Below are positions 26,691 through 35,332 of a stretch of DNA of 64,000 nt, in pieces; within the stretch, counting starts at the first letter, position 1, and each line of letters begins with the position of its first letter. Both the position numbers and the translations under genes were made by a program. This DNA comes from Bordetella petrii. Lineage in GTDB: Bacteria; Pseudomonadota; Gammaproteobacteria; Burkholderiales; Burkholderiaceae_B. The stretch is taken from NCBI RefSeq assembly GCF_000067205.1, contig NC_010170.1, positions 1,302,001-1,366,000 on the forward strand. Reading direction: 5' to 3'. Below the pieces are notes generated by a model. The model was not told the origin of the DNA. It worked only from the letters and a program-made list of their open reading frames with translations, and did no database searches.

Positions 26691-28073
26691 TCAAGAATGC
26701 GCCTGCTCCTGCCTGGTGCGGGAAATATCCTCGAGCGTGCGGTTGTTGGTGTTCACGCCGAAAAACAACACGACCACTGCACCTGTCAGCAGGACGACGG
26801 TGGTCATGCCGAACACGCCGCCAAAGCCCAGGATGGGATAGATGGCGCCCACCAGCGTAGGCGAGGCGATGGCGCCCAAACGAGCGAACGACGAGGCCGC
26901 ACCCATGCCGGTCGCGCGCATGCTGGTCGGATACAGCTCGGGGGTGTAGGCGTACTGGCCCGCGTTCACGCCGTTCATGCCGAACGACAGCAAAACCGAG
27001 GCGATCAACACGTGGGTCGGGTCCTTGACGAAGACCAGCGCCATCGCGCTGGCGCAGGCAAACGCCATGTACATGACGATCGTGTACTTGCGGCCGATCT
27101 TGTCGTTGAAGTATGCGGCCGAGTAGTAGCCGGGAATCTGGGCAAGATAGATGGCGATGGAGTAGCCGAAGCTCTTGGTGATAGTCATGCCTTGCTGCAC
27201 CAGCAGGCCCGGGATCCACGTGAAGAAGGCGTACGAGCAGAACGTGATCGACAGCCAGAAGGTCCAGGTCATGGCCGTCACGCCGCGCCAGGCGGGCGAC
27301 CACAGCGTTTTTAATTGTGCGCTGAACGATTCCTTTGCTCGGGCGACCGGCACCTGCGTCTCGGCCTGCGGTGCCACGGCGGGCAGGGCCCTTCCCAGTG
27401 CGCGTTGGGCACGGGCTTCGAAACGGCTGACGACCGCGTCGGCCTCATCATGTCGGCCCTGGCTCTCCAGCCAGCGCGGTGACTCGTCCAGCGCATGGCG
27501 CCACCACAGTAGAACCACCACGGGCACCGCGCTGATCACCAGGACCCAGCGCCAGCCGTTGTCCGACAGCGGCACGATGAAATAGCCCAGCAGCGCGGCG
27601 ATCACAAAGCCGAAGGAGAAAAAGCCCGCCAGTGAGCCCGTGAAGCGGCCACGGTAGCGGCTGGCCACGAACTCGGCCAGAAAGGGCGCGATGATCGCGC
27701 CTTCGGCGCCCATGCCGATGCCGGCCAGCATGCGGAACAGGAAGAACAGGTGCCAGTCGTGCGTCATGGCATTGGCGATGGACATGACGCAGAAGATCGC
27801 CAGCGCCCACATCATCACGCCGCGTCGCCCGAAGCGGTCGCCCAAGAGGCCCGCCAGCAGCGCGCCGATCAGAAAGCCGATATAGGTGCTGCTGGCCAGG
27901 AAGCCCACTTCCAGGCTGCTTAGGCTCCACTGGGTGCGCAGCACGGGTAGGATGAACGCGATGATGCCCGCGTCCAGCGCTTCGAACGCGAAGCCCAAGC
28001 CGCCCATCAGCAGCAGTTTGAAGTGGGGCCGGCAGAACGGAATACGTTCGAGTCTTGCAGCGACATGCGACAT
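26691..28073 (-). CDS. MFS transporter (sugar/aromatic acid:H+ symporter type)
   Basis: 460 residues with twelve predicted hydrophobic helices split into two halves. Between helices 2 and 3 is GLLGDRFGRRGVMMW, the classical MFS loop, repeated in the second half as YFNDKIGRKYTIVMY. The cytoplasmic central loop (about residues 215-255) is charged. It sits between the GAF/amidohydrolase genes and the ABC transporter, making it a second uptake route for the same substrate class. Substrate unknown; metabolite:H+ symporters of this subgroup carry organic acids. Confidence 0.87.
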   Translation of the reverse strand: MSHVAARLERIPFCRPHFKLLLMGGLGFAFEALDAGIIAFILPVLRTQWSLSSLEVGFLASSTYIGFLIGALLAGLLGDRFGRRGVMMWALAIFCVMSIANAMTHDWHLFFLFRMLAGIGMGAEGAIIAPFLAEFVASRYRGRFTGSLAGFFSFGFVIAALLGYFIVPLSDNGWRWVLVISAVPVVVLLWWRHALDESPRWLESQGRHDEADAVVSRFEARAQRALGRALPAVAPQAETQVPVARAKESFSAQLKTLWSPAWRGVTAMTWTFWLSITFCSYAFFTWIPGLLVQQGMTITKSFGYSIAIYLAQIPGYYSAAYFNDKIGRKYTIVMYMAFACASAMALVFVKDPTHVLIASVLLSFGMNGVNAGQYAYTPELYPTSMRATGMGAASSFARLGAIASPTLVGAIYPILGFGGVFGMTTVVLLTGAVVVLFFGVNTNNRTLEDISRTRQEQAHS

Positions 28074-28118
28074 GGTCTTTTCCCTTGTATTGGTATGGAG
28101 CGTCGACTGTGACGGCGT

Positions 28119-28844
28119 TTAATGAAGTACGCGTTGGAGGAACTGTTGTGTGCGCTCTTCGCGCGGCGTGTTGATGACTTGGCGCGCTTCGCCGACTTCG
28201 CATAAGGTGCCTTTGTCGAAGAACGCCACGCGATCAGCGCTTTCCCGCGCGAACGCGATGTCGTGCGTGACCATGACCATGGTCATGCCGCTTTCCTTGA
28301 GCCTTCGGATCGTGTCCAAGACTTCTCCCACCAGTTCCGGATCGAGGGCCGAAGTCACTTCATCGAACAGCATGTAGTTCGGCTTCATGGCCAAGGCACG
28401 CGCGATGGCAAGGCGCTGTTGTTGTCCACCGGACAAGCGAGGTGGCAACAGATCCGCTCGGTCTCCCAGACCGACGTAGTCGAGGTGCTCGCGCGCCAGC
28501 GCTAGCGCCCGAGTGCGGGACAGCCCCTGCACAACCTGCGGGGCGAGAGCCACGTTCTGCAGCGCCGTCAGGTGAGGAAACGCGTTGTATTGCTGGAAGA
28601 CGATGCCTAGCTTCTGACGCAGTTTGTTCAAATCGGTCGATCTAGCGTGGACATCGATGCCATCAACCACGATGCGGCCAGACTGGATGGGTTCCAGACC
28701 ATTGATGCATTGCAGTAAGGTCGACTTGCCCGAGCCCGACGCGCCGATCAGGCAAAGCACCTCGCCTTTATTGACGGTCAAGTCGATGCCCTTGATGACC
28801 TCGACCGGTCCATAGGACTTGCGAACGTTCTGGATTTCAATCAT
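28119..28844 (-). CDS. Polar amino acid ABC transporter, ATP-binding protein
   Basis: 241 residues. Walker A GASGSGKS is at residues 34-41, the signature is LSGGQQQRLAIARAL, and Walker B is MLFDEVTSALDPE, where Val replaces the usual Pro. Length and sequence match the GlnQ/HisP group. Its start lies within the end of the permease gene (overlap 28837-28844), so the two are coupled. Energises the two permeases and binding protein encoded just upstream. Confidence 0.92.
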   Translation of the reverse strand: MIEIQNVRKSYGPVEVIKGIDLTVNKGEVLCLIGASGSGKSTLLQCINGLEPIQSGRIVVDGIDVHARSTDLNKLRQKLGIVFQQYNAFPHLTALQNVALAPQVVQGLSRTRALALAREHLDYVGLGDRADLLPPRLSGGQQQRLAIARALAMKPNYMLFDEVTSALDPELVGEVLDTIRRLKESGMTMVMVTHDIAFARESADRVAFFDKGTLCEVGEARQVINTPREERTQQFLQRVLH

Positions 28845-29499
28845 GGCTGAGCCTTCTTTCGATTTTGCGGCTGTAGCGCGATATCGGGTAGCAGATGATG
28901 AAATAGGCCAGGCCTACACCGGCCAAGATCATCAATGCCTCATTGGTGCGAACGATCAGGATCTGCGCCGCGCGCAGCAGCTCGACATACCCGACCACGC
29001 TCACCAGCGCGGTGTCCTTGGTCAGGGCGATTAGCGTGCCGATCCAGCTCGGGAAGACGGTTCGAACTGCCAGCGGCGCACCGATGTGGCGCAGTTCCTG
29101 CCAATAGGACATGCCTAGTGAGCGCGAAGCCCGACGCAGTTCTGGCCGCACTGACCGCAAGCCCGAACGCACGAGTTCGGAGGTCAGCGCGCCCATGTAC
29201 AGCGATAGGGTCAATACCCCTACTTCGAGCGGGTCCAGCGGCGAGCCCAGCGCTGCAAACGCGCTGTTGACCAAGATGAACTGGATGATCAGCGGGATGC
29301 TGCGCATCACGTCGACGTAAGACGCAAGTAGATATGAAGCGGTCGTGGAACTTTCGCGCAGCCAACCCACGATCGCCCCGACAACGGTGCCAAACGTGCC
29401 GGACAGCAAGGTGAGCAAGAGGGTGCGGCCCAGGCCGTCGAGCACGAAAGGCAGGTCTGACCATTGAAGGCCAGAGTAGACGGAAAACTGAAATTGCAT
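28837..29499 (-). CDS. Polar amino acid ABC transporter permease
   Basis: 220 residues, HisM/GlnP family. The N-terminal GLGRTLLLTLLSGTFGTVVG and the EAA-type loop (around RSLGMSYWQELRHIGAPLAV) that contacts the ATPase are seen, with five hydrophobic helices. Partner of the permease at 29503-30168, starting three bases after it ends. Confidence 0.9.
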   Translation of the reverse strand: MQFQFSVYSGLQWSDLPFVLDGLGRTLLLTLLSGTFGTVVGAIVGWLRESSTTASYLLASYVDVMRSIPLIIQFILVNSAFAALGSPLDPLEVGVLTLSLYMGALTSELVRSGLRSVRPELRRASRSLGMSYWQELRHIGAPLAVRTVFPSWIGTLIALTKDTALVSVVGYVELLRAAQILIVRTNEALMILAGVGLAYFIICYPISRYSRKIERRLSHD

Positions 29500-29502
29500 C
29501 CC

Positions 29503-30168
29503 TCACGTCCTCTTGTAAAGCCGCCAGGTCACCAGGGCGGCCACGATGCTGATCAGCTTGGAAATCACGTAGTACATGCCCGCGGCCACGATGAAGAACT
29601 CAAAGGTCCGGAACGATTCGGACTGTGCGGCCTGCGTGGCCCCCGTCAACTCGCGCACCCCGATGATTGACCCCAGTGAACTGTTGAGCAGAGCCCAGTT
29701 GAGCTGATTCATGTACGGCAAGAACACCAGAACGAAGACTTGGGGGAAGATCACGTGCACATAGGCTTTGGTGGGTGACATCCCCAGCGAACGCGCAGCG
29801 GCCATCTGGGTGGGTGGCACTGCCGACAATCCGCCTCGGAAGGTCTCGGCCAGGTACCCGGCGTTGTTGAACGTCAGCGCGATCAGCAGGGCCGTGAAAC
29901 TGGGAATGTCAACACCGACCGCACCCAGCCCGAAGTACGCCATGTAGATTTGGAACAGAGCTGGCGTATTGCGCGACACCTCGACCCAGGTGGTAGCGAA
30001 GTAGTAAGGGGTTCCGGACTTCGAACGGCGCATCAGTGCCAGCGGCAGGGCAAGCAGAGTGCCCAACAGCATCGATAATGCGGTCACCTCAAGCGTCTGG
30101 CGGGCACCCTCTAGCAGGGCCGGCCATTTATCCCAGACTTGGGACCAATAGAACGTGTAATCGAGCAT
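29503..30168 (-). CDS. Polar amino acid ABC transporter permease
   Basis: 221 residues, same family as the next gene. GARQTLEVTALSMLLGTLLA starts the first membrane segment and AARSLGMSPTKAYVHVIFPQ is the EAA loop. It forms the heterodimeric channel with the product of 28837-29499. The periplasmic binding protein gene precedes it by about 60 bp. Confidence 0.9.
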   Translation of the reverse strand: MLDYTFYWSQVWDKWPALLEGARQTLEVTALSMLLGTLLALPLALMRRSKSGTPYYFATTWVEVSRNTPALFQIYMAYFGLGAVGVDIPSFTALLIALTFNNAGYLAETFRGGLSAVPPTQMAAARSLGMSPTKAYVHVIFPQVFVLVFLPYMNQLNWALLNSSLGSIIGVRELTGATQAAQSESFRTFEFFIVAAGMYYVISKLISIVAALVTWRLYKRT

Positions 30169-30231
30169 GCGTGCTCCGGCTGGCGTGCGAGCCGTCGGCG
30201 GCTGGGGGGCGACGGGGTTGGTCGATGTTGC

Positions 30232-31071
30232 TCAGTAGTCCACGCCAGGCACGTTCAGTGCGGGCGCCTGCCCTTCACCGAAGTAGGTCCGGTACAACTC
30301 TTGATAGCGACCGGTTCTGACTTGGTTCCATACGAACACGTTGATCCAGCGCAGAAAGTCCGCGTCGCTCTTTCGCACTGCAATACCAACGAGGTCGGCC
30401 GGGGACGGGGCCTCACCTTTGATCTGCAGTGCGGGGAATTGGCCACTCTTGACCAGTGCACCGGCCGTGCCAGCGCTTACGATCAACCCATCAATCTTGC
30501 GTTGGTTCAACGCCAAAAAGGCTTCGGATTCGCTGCCATAGGAAATGAACTTGCCTTTCGGATCATTCCATTTATTGAAGATCGCACGCAGCTCTTGTTC
30601 AGTCGTGCTGCCGGTCACACCGCCGATTGTGCGGCCTTTGAGGTCGTCGAACTTCTGCACGCCGGTGTCCTTGTGAGTCATCGCGACATTGATGAAACTC
30701 ACGTAAGGCTGGGAGAACGCCACGCTCAGCGCACGTTGAGGCGTGATGGACGTCGAGGCGATCAACACGTCGATGCGGTTGGAGACCAATGACGGAATGC
30801 GCTCGGCCGATGGCGTCTCGACGATCTGGGCCGTTGCACCTAACGCCTTGGCCATGTCTTTGCAGTAGGCGACGTCGTAGCCTTCGGGTTCATTCTGCGG
30901 GGTGCGAAAGCCTGCTGGGGGATAGTCCAGCTGGATGCCGCAACGCAATGTCTTGCTGTTGATGACGCGGTCGAGCGTGGAGGAGGACTGCGCTTGCGCT
31001 GTGCCAGTTAAGGCAATGAGCGCAAGCGCGGCGGCAACGAACGCCGTCTTGATCGATAACAGTTTTCCCAT
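30232..31071 (-). CDS. Amino acid ABC transporter substrate-binding protein
   Basis: 279 residues with a signal peptide (about 28 residues, ending GTAQAQ). SBP family 3 features follow: LRCGIQLDYPPAGFRTP, EGYDVAYCKDMAKALG and the RIDVLIASTSITPQRA strand. ATG 31071 was preferred to an upstream ATG at 31131 because the signal peptide begins there. Encoded between the deaminase gene and the permeases, it probably binds hydroxyproline, proline or a related amino acid, by inference from context only. Confidence 0.9.
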   Translation of the reverse strand: MGKLLSIKTAFVAAALALIALTGTAQAQSSSTLDRVINSKTLRCGIQLDYPPAGFRTPQNEPEGYDVAYCKDMAKALGATAQIVETPSAERIPSLVSNRIDVLIASTSITPQRALSVAFSQPYVSFINVAMTHKDTGVQKFDDLKGRTIGGVTGSTTEQELRAIFNKWNDPKGKFISYGSESEAFLALNQRKIDGLIVSAGTAGALVKSGQFPALQIKGEAPSPADLVGIAVRKSDADFLRWINVFVWNQVRTGRYQELYRTYFGEGQAPALNVPGVDY

Positions 31072-31154
31072 GAGATATCTCTTTGTGTGATTCTTCGTGT
31101 TCAGAGGGGTAAGCAGGCCGAGGCCCACCAAGGGGCCTCAGCCAACCGCCGGGT

Positions 31155-32057
31155 TTAGTAGCCCAGAGCCTTGAGGTCTTCCAAGGTCTTCTTGGTGATG
31201 GCGATGGTCTTCTCGCGCTCGGCCCCTTCCAGATTCAGGCGAGGCGGTTTGACGGTTTCGGCAACGCCACTGATGATGTTCTCGGCCAGCTTGATGTGCT
31301 GTACCAGCTTGACCACCGTATCCAAGTGAAACAACGGAGTCAGGGCACGGTACAGCTTGCGCGCCTTGTCCAGATCGCCAGCCACCGACAGGTTCAGCAA
31401 CTCGACCGATTCCTTGGGCAGTGCATTGGCCATACCCGAGACCCACGCGGTCACACCCAGTGCGGCGCTTTCCAGGATCAGGTCATCCACGCCGCACACC
31501 ACGTTCAAACGATCACCGAAGCGTGCGATCAGGTCGGTGACGCGCGTCGTGTCGTACGACTCTTCCTTGATCGCGGTGATGGTCGGTTCGCTCAACAGCT
31601 CGGCGACGGTGTCCGGCGTCAGGTCCACGCCATAGCCACGCGGGTTGTTGTAAAGCAGGATCTCGAGCTTGGAGGCACGGGCCACGGTTTTGTTGAACTC
31701 GATCGTCTCGCGCACATCGGACTTGTAGGTCAGCGCCGGGAAGAGCATCAGGCCATCAATACCCAGCTTTTCAGCTTCCTTGGCAAAGGCCACAGCCTTT
31801 TCGGTGCTGGTCTCGGCCACGCCCGAGATGATGGGCACTCGGCCGTTGATAGTTTCCTTGGCCGTGCGCAGCACCGTCAGCTTCTCTTCGGGCGAGAGTT
31901 GAGCGTTCTCGCCCACCATGCCCATCATCACGACCCCGCTCACGCCGTTGTCGATCAGGCGTTCCAGGCCAGCACGGATCGCCTCGATATCCAAAGAGAA
32001 ATCGGCGTTCAGCTTAGTGGTGACGGCGGGGAATACGCCCTTCCATTGAATTGTCAT
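31155..32057 (-). CDS. DapA-family aldolase/dehydratase (probable 1-pyrroline-4-hydroxy-2-carboxylate deaminase)
   Basis: 300 residues, TIM-barrel DapA/NAL family. The Schiff-base Lys164 lies in AIKEES, and the partner Tyr136 in LLYNNPRGYG. The N-terminal GMVGENAQLS corresponds to the substrate loop. Pyrroline-4-hydroxy-2-carboxylate deaminases of this family give 2-oxoglutarate semialdehyde plus ammonia, exactly the missing step between the oxidase and KGSADH of this cluster. AAAGGACCG precedes the ATG. A different keto-acid lyase activity is possible in isolation. Confidence 0.83.
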   Translation of the reverse strand: MTIQWKGVFPAVTTKLNADFSLDIEAIRAGLERLIDNGVSGVVMMGMVGENAQLSPEEKLTVLRTAKETINGRVPIISGVAETSTEKAVAFAKEAEKLGIDGLMLFPALTYKSDVRETIEFNKTVARASKLEILLYNNPRGYGVDLTPDTVAELLSEPTITAIKEESYDTTRVTDLIARFGDRLNVVCGVDDLILESAALGVTAWVSGMANALPKESVELLNLSVAGDLDKARKLYRALTPLFHLDTVVKLVQHIKLAENIISGVAETVKPPRLNLEGAEREKTIAITKKTLEDLKALGY

Positions 32058-32116
32058 ATCGGTCCTTTCAAGTCATGCCCGCAGGCCTGCATACAGTGTG
32101 AGGATAAAGTTCACTT

Positions 32117-32206
32117 TATATTGGATCCAAAGTTTCAGCGCGCACAAAATCTCGCGTTGACTACCTCAGGGCAAACATCTAGTCGGGAGATCTTGGATCC
32201 AATATA
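32117..32206. promoter_or_regulatory. Two TTGGATCCAA palindromes, candidate operators of the GntR/FCD regulator
   Basis: A perfect 10-bp palindrome TTGGATCCAA occurs at 32121-32130 and again at 32193-32202, 72 bp apart. The flanks are mirror-related: TATA on the left of the first and on the right of the second. Both lie in the 295-bp gap between the divergent deaminase and GntR genes. GntR/FCD proteins bind short palindromes of this sort, so they are likely the operators controlling the catabolic cluster and autoregulation. Confidence 0.65.
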
Positions 32207-32352
32207 CTGATCATAAGTTGATGCGTGTCAGCCTGTCTTTACGGGTTTACCCTTTGACTTGGGCGGGCGTAAATCCATTGAAGACCCTATACGATGCCGA
32301 AACTGCGCCCCGCATGCCTGTCCCAGTAACAATTTGATGAGGCCCTTATTCT

Positions 32353-33066
32353 GTGCTGAAACTTTCCTCCGCTGTGAGCGCGTCTATTGAGCGGCCGAGC
32401 AGGCACAAAAGAATCGTCCGACAAACTACCACCGAGTTGGTGCTAGCTGCGCTGCGTGATCGGATTCTTTCTGGTGAGGCTGCGCCTGGGTCGCCTTTGC
32501 GACAGGAGTCGTTGGCCGACGAGCTGGGCGTTAGTCGAATTCCAGTGCGTGAGGCCCTTCGGCTGCTCAGTGCCGAGGGACTCGTTGACACTATTGCGCA
32601 TCATGGGGCCTTTGTCTCGATGATATCGAAGGCAGAGGTTCAGGAGTTTTTTGACATCCGGAAGAGGCTGGAGCCTTGGATCTTTTGCGAGGCGATTCCC
32701 AATCTATCGGAGGTCGAACTGAAACGTGCCGAGCAACTGGTCGACTTGATGGACACCGTCGAACCCGAGCGCTGGGGCAGCCTGAATTGGGAGTTGCACG
32801 AGACGCTGTATCGGGCTGCGGGTCGGCCCGCGGCACTGAGCGTTGTGCGCACATTGCACGAGAAGTCCGAGCGCTATTTCCGCTTCCAGATAGTCAATGT
32901 TCCTATTCGAAAGCAAGCGCATCATGAACACGTCGCCCTGATCGAGCTATGTCGATCTGGGGAGGTAGATAGAGCCGCAATCATGCTGGAGCAGCATATC
33001 CAGGGAGCGGCGTGCCAGATACTGGCCATTGTCGAGCGGATTCTGGACAGCAACGCTAGACAATGA
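32353..33066 (+). CDS. GntR-family (FadR/FCD) transcriptional regulator
   Basis: 237 residues. The winged HTH reads LAALRDRILSGEAAPGSPLR followed by QESLADELGVSRIPVREALR; the rest is an FCD effector domain with metal-ligand-type His/Asp residues (LHETLYRAAGR, QAHHEHVALI). The frame starts at GTG 32353. Divergent from the hydroxyproline-type cluster, it is the likely repressor of the long minus-strand operon, responding to a pathway metabolite. Confidence 0.9.
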   Translation: MLKLSSAVSASIERPSRHKRIVRQTTTELVLAALRDRILSGEAAPGSPLRQESLADELGVSRIPVREALRLLSAEGLVDTIAHHGAFVSMISKAEVQEFFDIRKRLEPWIFCEAIPNLSEVELKRAEQLVDLMDTVEPERWGSLNWELHETLYRAAGRPAALSVVRTLHEKSERYFRFQIVNVPIRKQAHHEHVALIELCRSGEVDRAAIMLEQHIQGAACQILAIVERILDSNARQ

Positions 33067-33319
33067 GTGTGTACAGACATGTACTCGGCCAGAATATAGG
33101 CCTCTAGATGTGAGCTGCTCCAATTGCTACTTTTCTGTATCAACAGAAACCAAAGGACTACAGCGTTAGCTTGGTGTTGGAACTTGGGCGAACTCCCCGG
33201 CCTGTTTCACACAGTTCGTGCCGCCTGCAATAAAACGGCAATCCATGCAGCGATGGGCTTGTGGCGGCCATGGAGACGAAGCACACGGAACAGGGTGGGC
33301 AGTGTTAGGAGGGTGCCCT

Positions 33320-34210
33320 ATGGAACTTCGCCATCTTCGCTATTTTTCCATCTTAGCCGAGGAGTTACATTTCACACGGGCAGCTGAGCGCTTACATATC
33401 GAGCAACCTCCTCTGTCTCGGGCCATCAAGGAACTTGAGAGTGAATTGGGGGTGTTGCTCTTCGATCGGAACCGCCGAGGAACCGAGTTGACGGCAGCGG
33501 GTGCCACGTTCTTGCAAGACATTCGTAGGCTGTTCACCGTCTTGGAGCAGGCACGAGAGAATGCCAAGGCCGTTGGGTCGGGCTTGCGAGGAAGCATTCG
33601 CATCGCGGTATCTGACGGAGCGATCGATCCACGGCTATCAGCGTTTCTTGCCCGTTGCCGCGCAGAAGAGCCCGAGATCGAGATACGTCTGTCTGAAGTG
33701 CCTTTGGCCGAGCAGTTGCGCGGGCTGCGCTCGGGCGACTTCATGATCGGGTTCGCTCATACGGCTGACGTCGGTGATGGCGTTGTTGCCGAACCTATCT
33801 GGAGAGACCCGCTGGTGATCGCGGTGCCGGCCCGGCATGCACTGCTCGCCTACAAGGAGGTTCCGCTCCATGAGATCAGGGGCCATCCACTTGTTTTGTG
33901 CGATCCGCATGTGTGCGAGGGCTACTGCCGTGAACTGGCTCGGCTTTTACAGACGCTGGAGCACAAGCTGAACGTCGTGGAAGAGGTGTCCTCGCTGGAC
34001 ATGATGCTCACCCTGGTCGGTGCAGGCTATGGTGTCGGCTTCATGACGGCGACCAAGATTCCGGTGAGCCAGCGGCCAGACGTGATGATCCGTCCCTTGG
34101 CGTTGGATTCAGCCGTGATGACCACCTATCTGCTTCGGCCTGACGGCAGCGATTTGTCGGCCTCGCTGGAGCGATTTATCGATCGCCTGCGCGACCTTTC
34201 AGGTAGCTGA
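33320..34210 (+). CDS. LysR-family transcriptional regulator
   Basis: 296 residues starting MELRHLRYFSILAEELHFTR with ERLHIEQPPLSRAIKELE, the CbnR/TciR-like subgroup. AGGAGGG lies directly upstream of ATG 33320, ruling out the longer frame from 33218. It has no divergent partner within 250 bp and lies near the integrase end of the element. It resembles the regulator at 48756-49655, which occupies the end of the second element. Confidence 0.9.
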   Translation: MELRHLRYFSILAEELHFTRAAERLHIEQPPLSRAIKELESELGVLLFDRNRRGTELTAAGATFLQDIRRLFTVLEQARENAKAVGSGLRGSIRIAVSDGAIDPRLSAFLARCRAEEPEIEIRLSEVPLAEQLRGLRSGDFMIGFAHTADVGDGVVAEPIWRDPLVIAVPARHALLAYKEVPLHEIRGHPLVLCDPHVCEGYCRELARLLQTLEHKLNVVEEVSSLDMMLTLVGAGYGVGFMTATKIPVSQRPDVMIRPLALDSAVMTTYLLRPDGSDLSASLERFIDRLRDLSGS

Positions 34211-34234
34211 CGAAGCCATCCTCAGCCGGTTACC

Positions 34235-34528
34235 TCACGCCTCGGTGTCGGCCTGAAGATTGCGTTCAGTCGCAGCCATCAGTTCGGCTGCACTGATCCT
34301 GAGCGCAACGGAGATTTTCAGAATCAAGGCCAGCGTGGGCATATGTTCTCCACGCTCGATCTTGCCCATGTGAGAGCGCGCGATGCCGGCCATAGCTCCC
34401 AGTTCTTCCTGAGCAATCCCTTGCTCTACGCGCGCAGCGCGCACGGCTTTTCCGAAGGCCAGAGCTGGCTCGGCTTCAAATGTGGTTGTGCCCGAGGGAC
34501 GGCCTCGTTGAACGGTACGCTTCTGCAT
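34235..34528 (-). CDS. XRE-family HTH transcriptional regulator
   Basis: 97 residues with a Cro/CI-type HTH: FGKAVRAARVEQGIAQEELG followed by AMAGIARSHMGKIERGEHMP and LALILKISVAL. There is no effector domain. It is transcribed divergently from a gene encoding a LysR-type effector domain without HTH, with a perfect palindrome between them. It is probably a small DNA-binding regulator of the element end. Confidence 0.88.
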   Translation of the reverse strand: MQKRTVQRGRPSGTTTFEAEPALAFGKAVRAARVEQGIAQEELGAMAGIARSHMGKIERGEHMPTLALILKISVALRISAAELMAATERNLQADTEA

Positions 34529-34563
34529 TAACAGAAGCGTCGAGCAGTCGAGAGAATTTAACC

Positions 34564-34579
34564 ACGTTAAACTTAACGT
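34564..34579. promoter_or_regulatory. Perfect palindrome between divergent XRE and LysR-domain genes
   Basis: ACGTTAA-AC-TTAACGT, two 7-bp arms with a 2-bp spacer, lies 36 bp upstream of the XRE start and 57 bp before the LysR-domain start. Size and symmetry fit a dimeric XRE operator. Confidence 0.6.
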
Positions 34580-34635
34580 ATGTTGGCTATCATGTCGGCT
34601 CGCCTTTTTGACCCGATCGCTTCTTGGGGGCTCTC

Positions 34636-35280
34636 ATGCACGACGCCACCAGTCAGACTTCCAGCCTCAAGCTTGCTATTGCGCCTGGCGTACCCTCATC
34701 GCATCTCTCGGCATTGCTTGCGCTACAGCGTGAGGAAGAGCCGGAAGTCACCATCGCCTTTTTCGAGGTCGCAGGCGACGAACTGGTTGCGGGACTTCGT
34801 GACGGCCGCTACGACGCAGGCATATCGCTTGAGGGTTTGAGCGATCCGCCCTTGAAAAGCCAACCTCTGTGGAGTGAGAGCATGGCCGTTGCCATGCAGA
34901 TGCGGTCCCCCTTACTGGCCCAGGCGAAGCCCACGGTCGCCGAGCTACTGGACTACCCCATTTTTCGCTGGCAGGCGGAAATCTGCCCTCTGTTGGATCA
35001 GCGGCTGTCCTCCCTCATGCCGGCGAACCAAACGAACACTGTTCAGAGCGTAACTTCCTTCGAGATGATGGCGCTATGGGTCGCCGCTGGCTACGGCGTC
35101 GGGGTATCCGCGCAATCACGCATTGGGCACGCGCATGGATGGGGGATCGGCATGAGGCCGCTTTTTGACGGCCCCTACGAAATCGTGACGCACCTTCAGC
35201 GACTCGACGGGCAAGTCAACCCTGTTTCTGATCGGTTCGAGCGCAGAGCGCTGCAGATTGCCAAAGTCGGAGCAACGTAG
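34636..35280 (+). CDS. LysR-type substrate-binding domain protein without DNA-binding domain
   Basis: 214 residues corresponding to only the effector (periplasmic-binding-protein-like) domain of LysR regulators: LKLAIAPGVPSSHLSALLAL, REEEPEVTIAFFEVAGDELV, and WVAAGYGVGVS near the end. The N-terminal wHTH is absent, and no such domain is coded just upstream. The GGGGG before ATG 34636 supports this start. Its partner may be the divergent XRE protein, giving a two-piece ligand sensor, or it may be a degenerate LysR gene. Confidence 0.75.
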   Translation: MHDATSQTSSLKLAIAPGVPSSHLSALLALQREEEPEVTIAFFEVAGDELVAGLRDGRYDAGISLEGLSDPPLKSQPLWSESMAVAMQMRSPLLAQAKPTVAELLDYPIFRWQAEICPLLDQRLSSLMPANQTNTVQSVTSFEMMALWVAAGYGVGVSAQSRIGHAHGWGIGMRPLFDGPYEIVTHLQRLDGQVNPVSDRFERRALQIAKVGAT

Positions 35281-35332
35281 AGAGCCCTATGGCTTGGGAC
35301 GTTCGCCCAGCCATAGGGCGGCAACATCGGGG

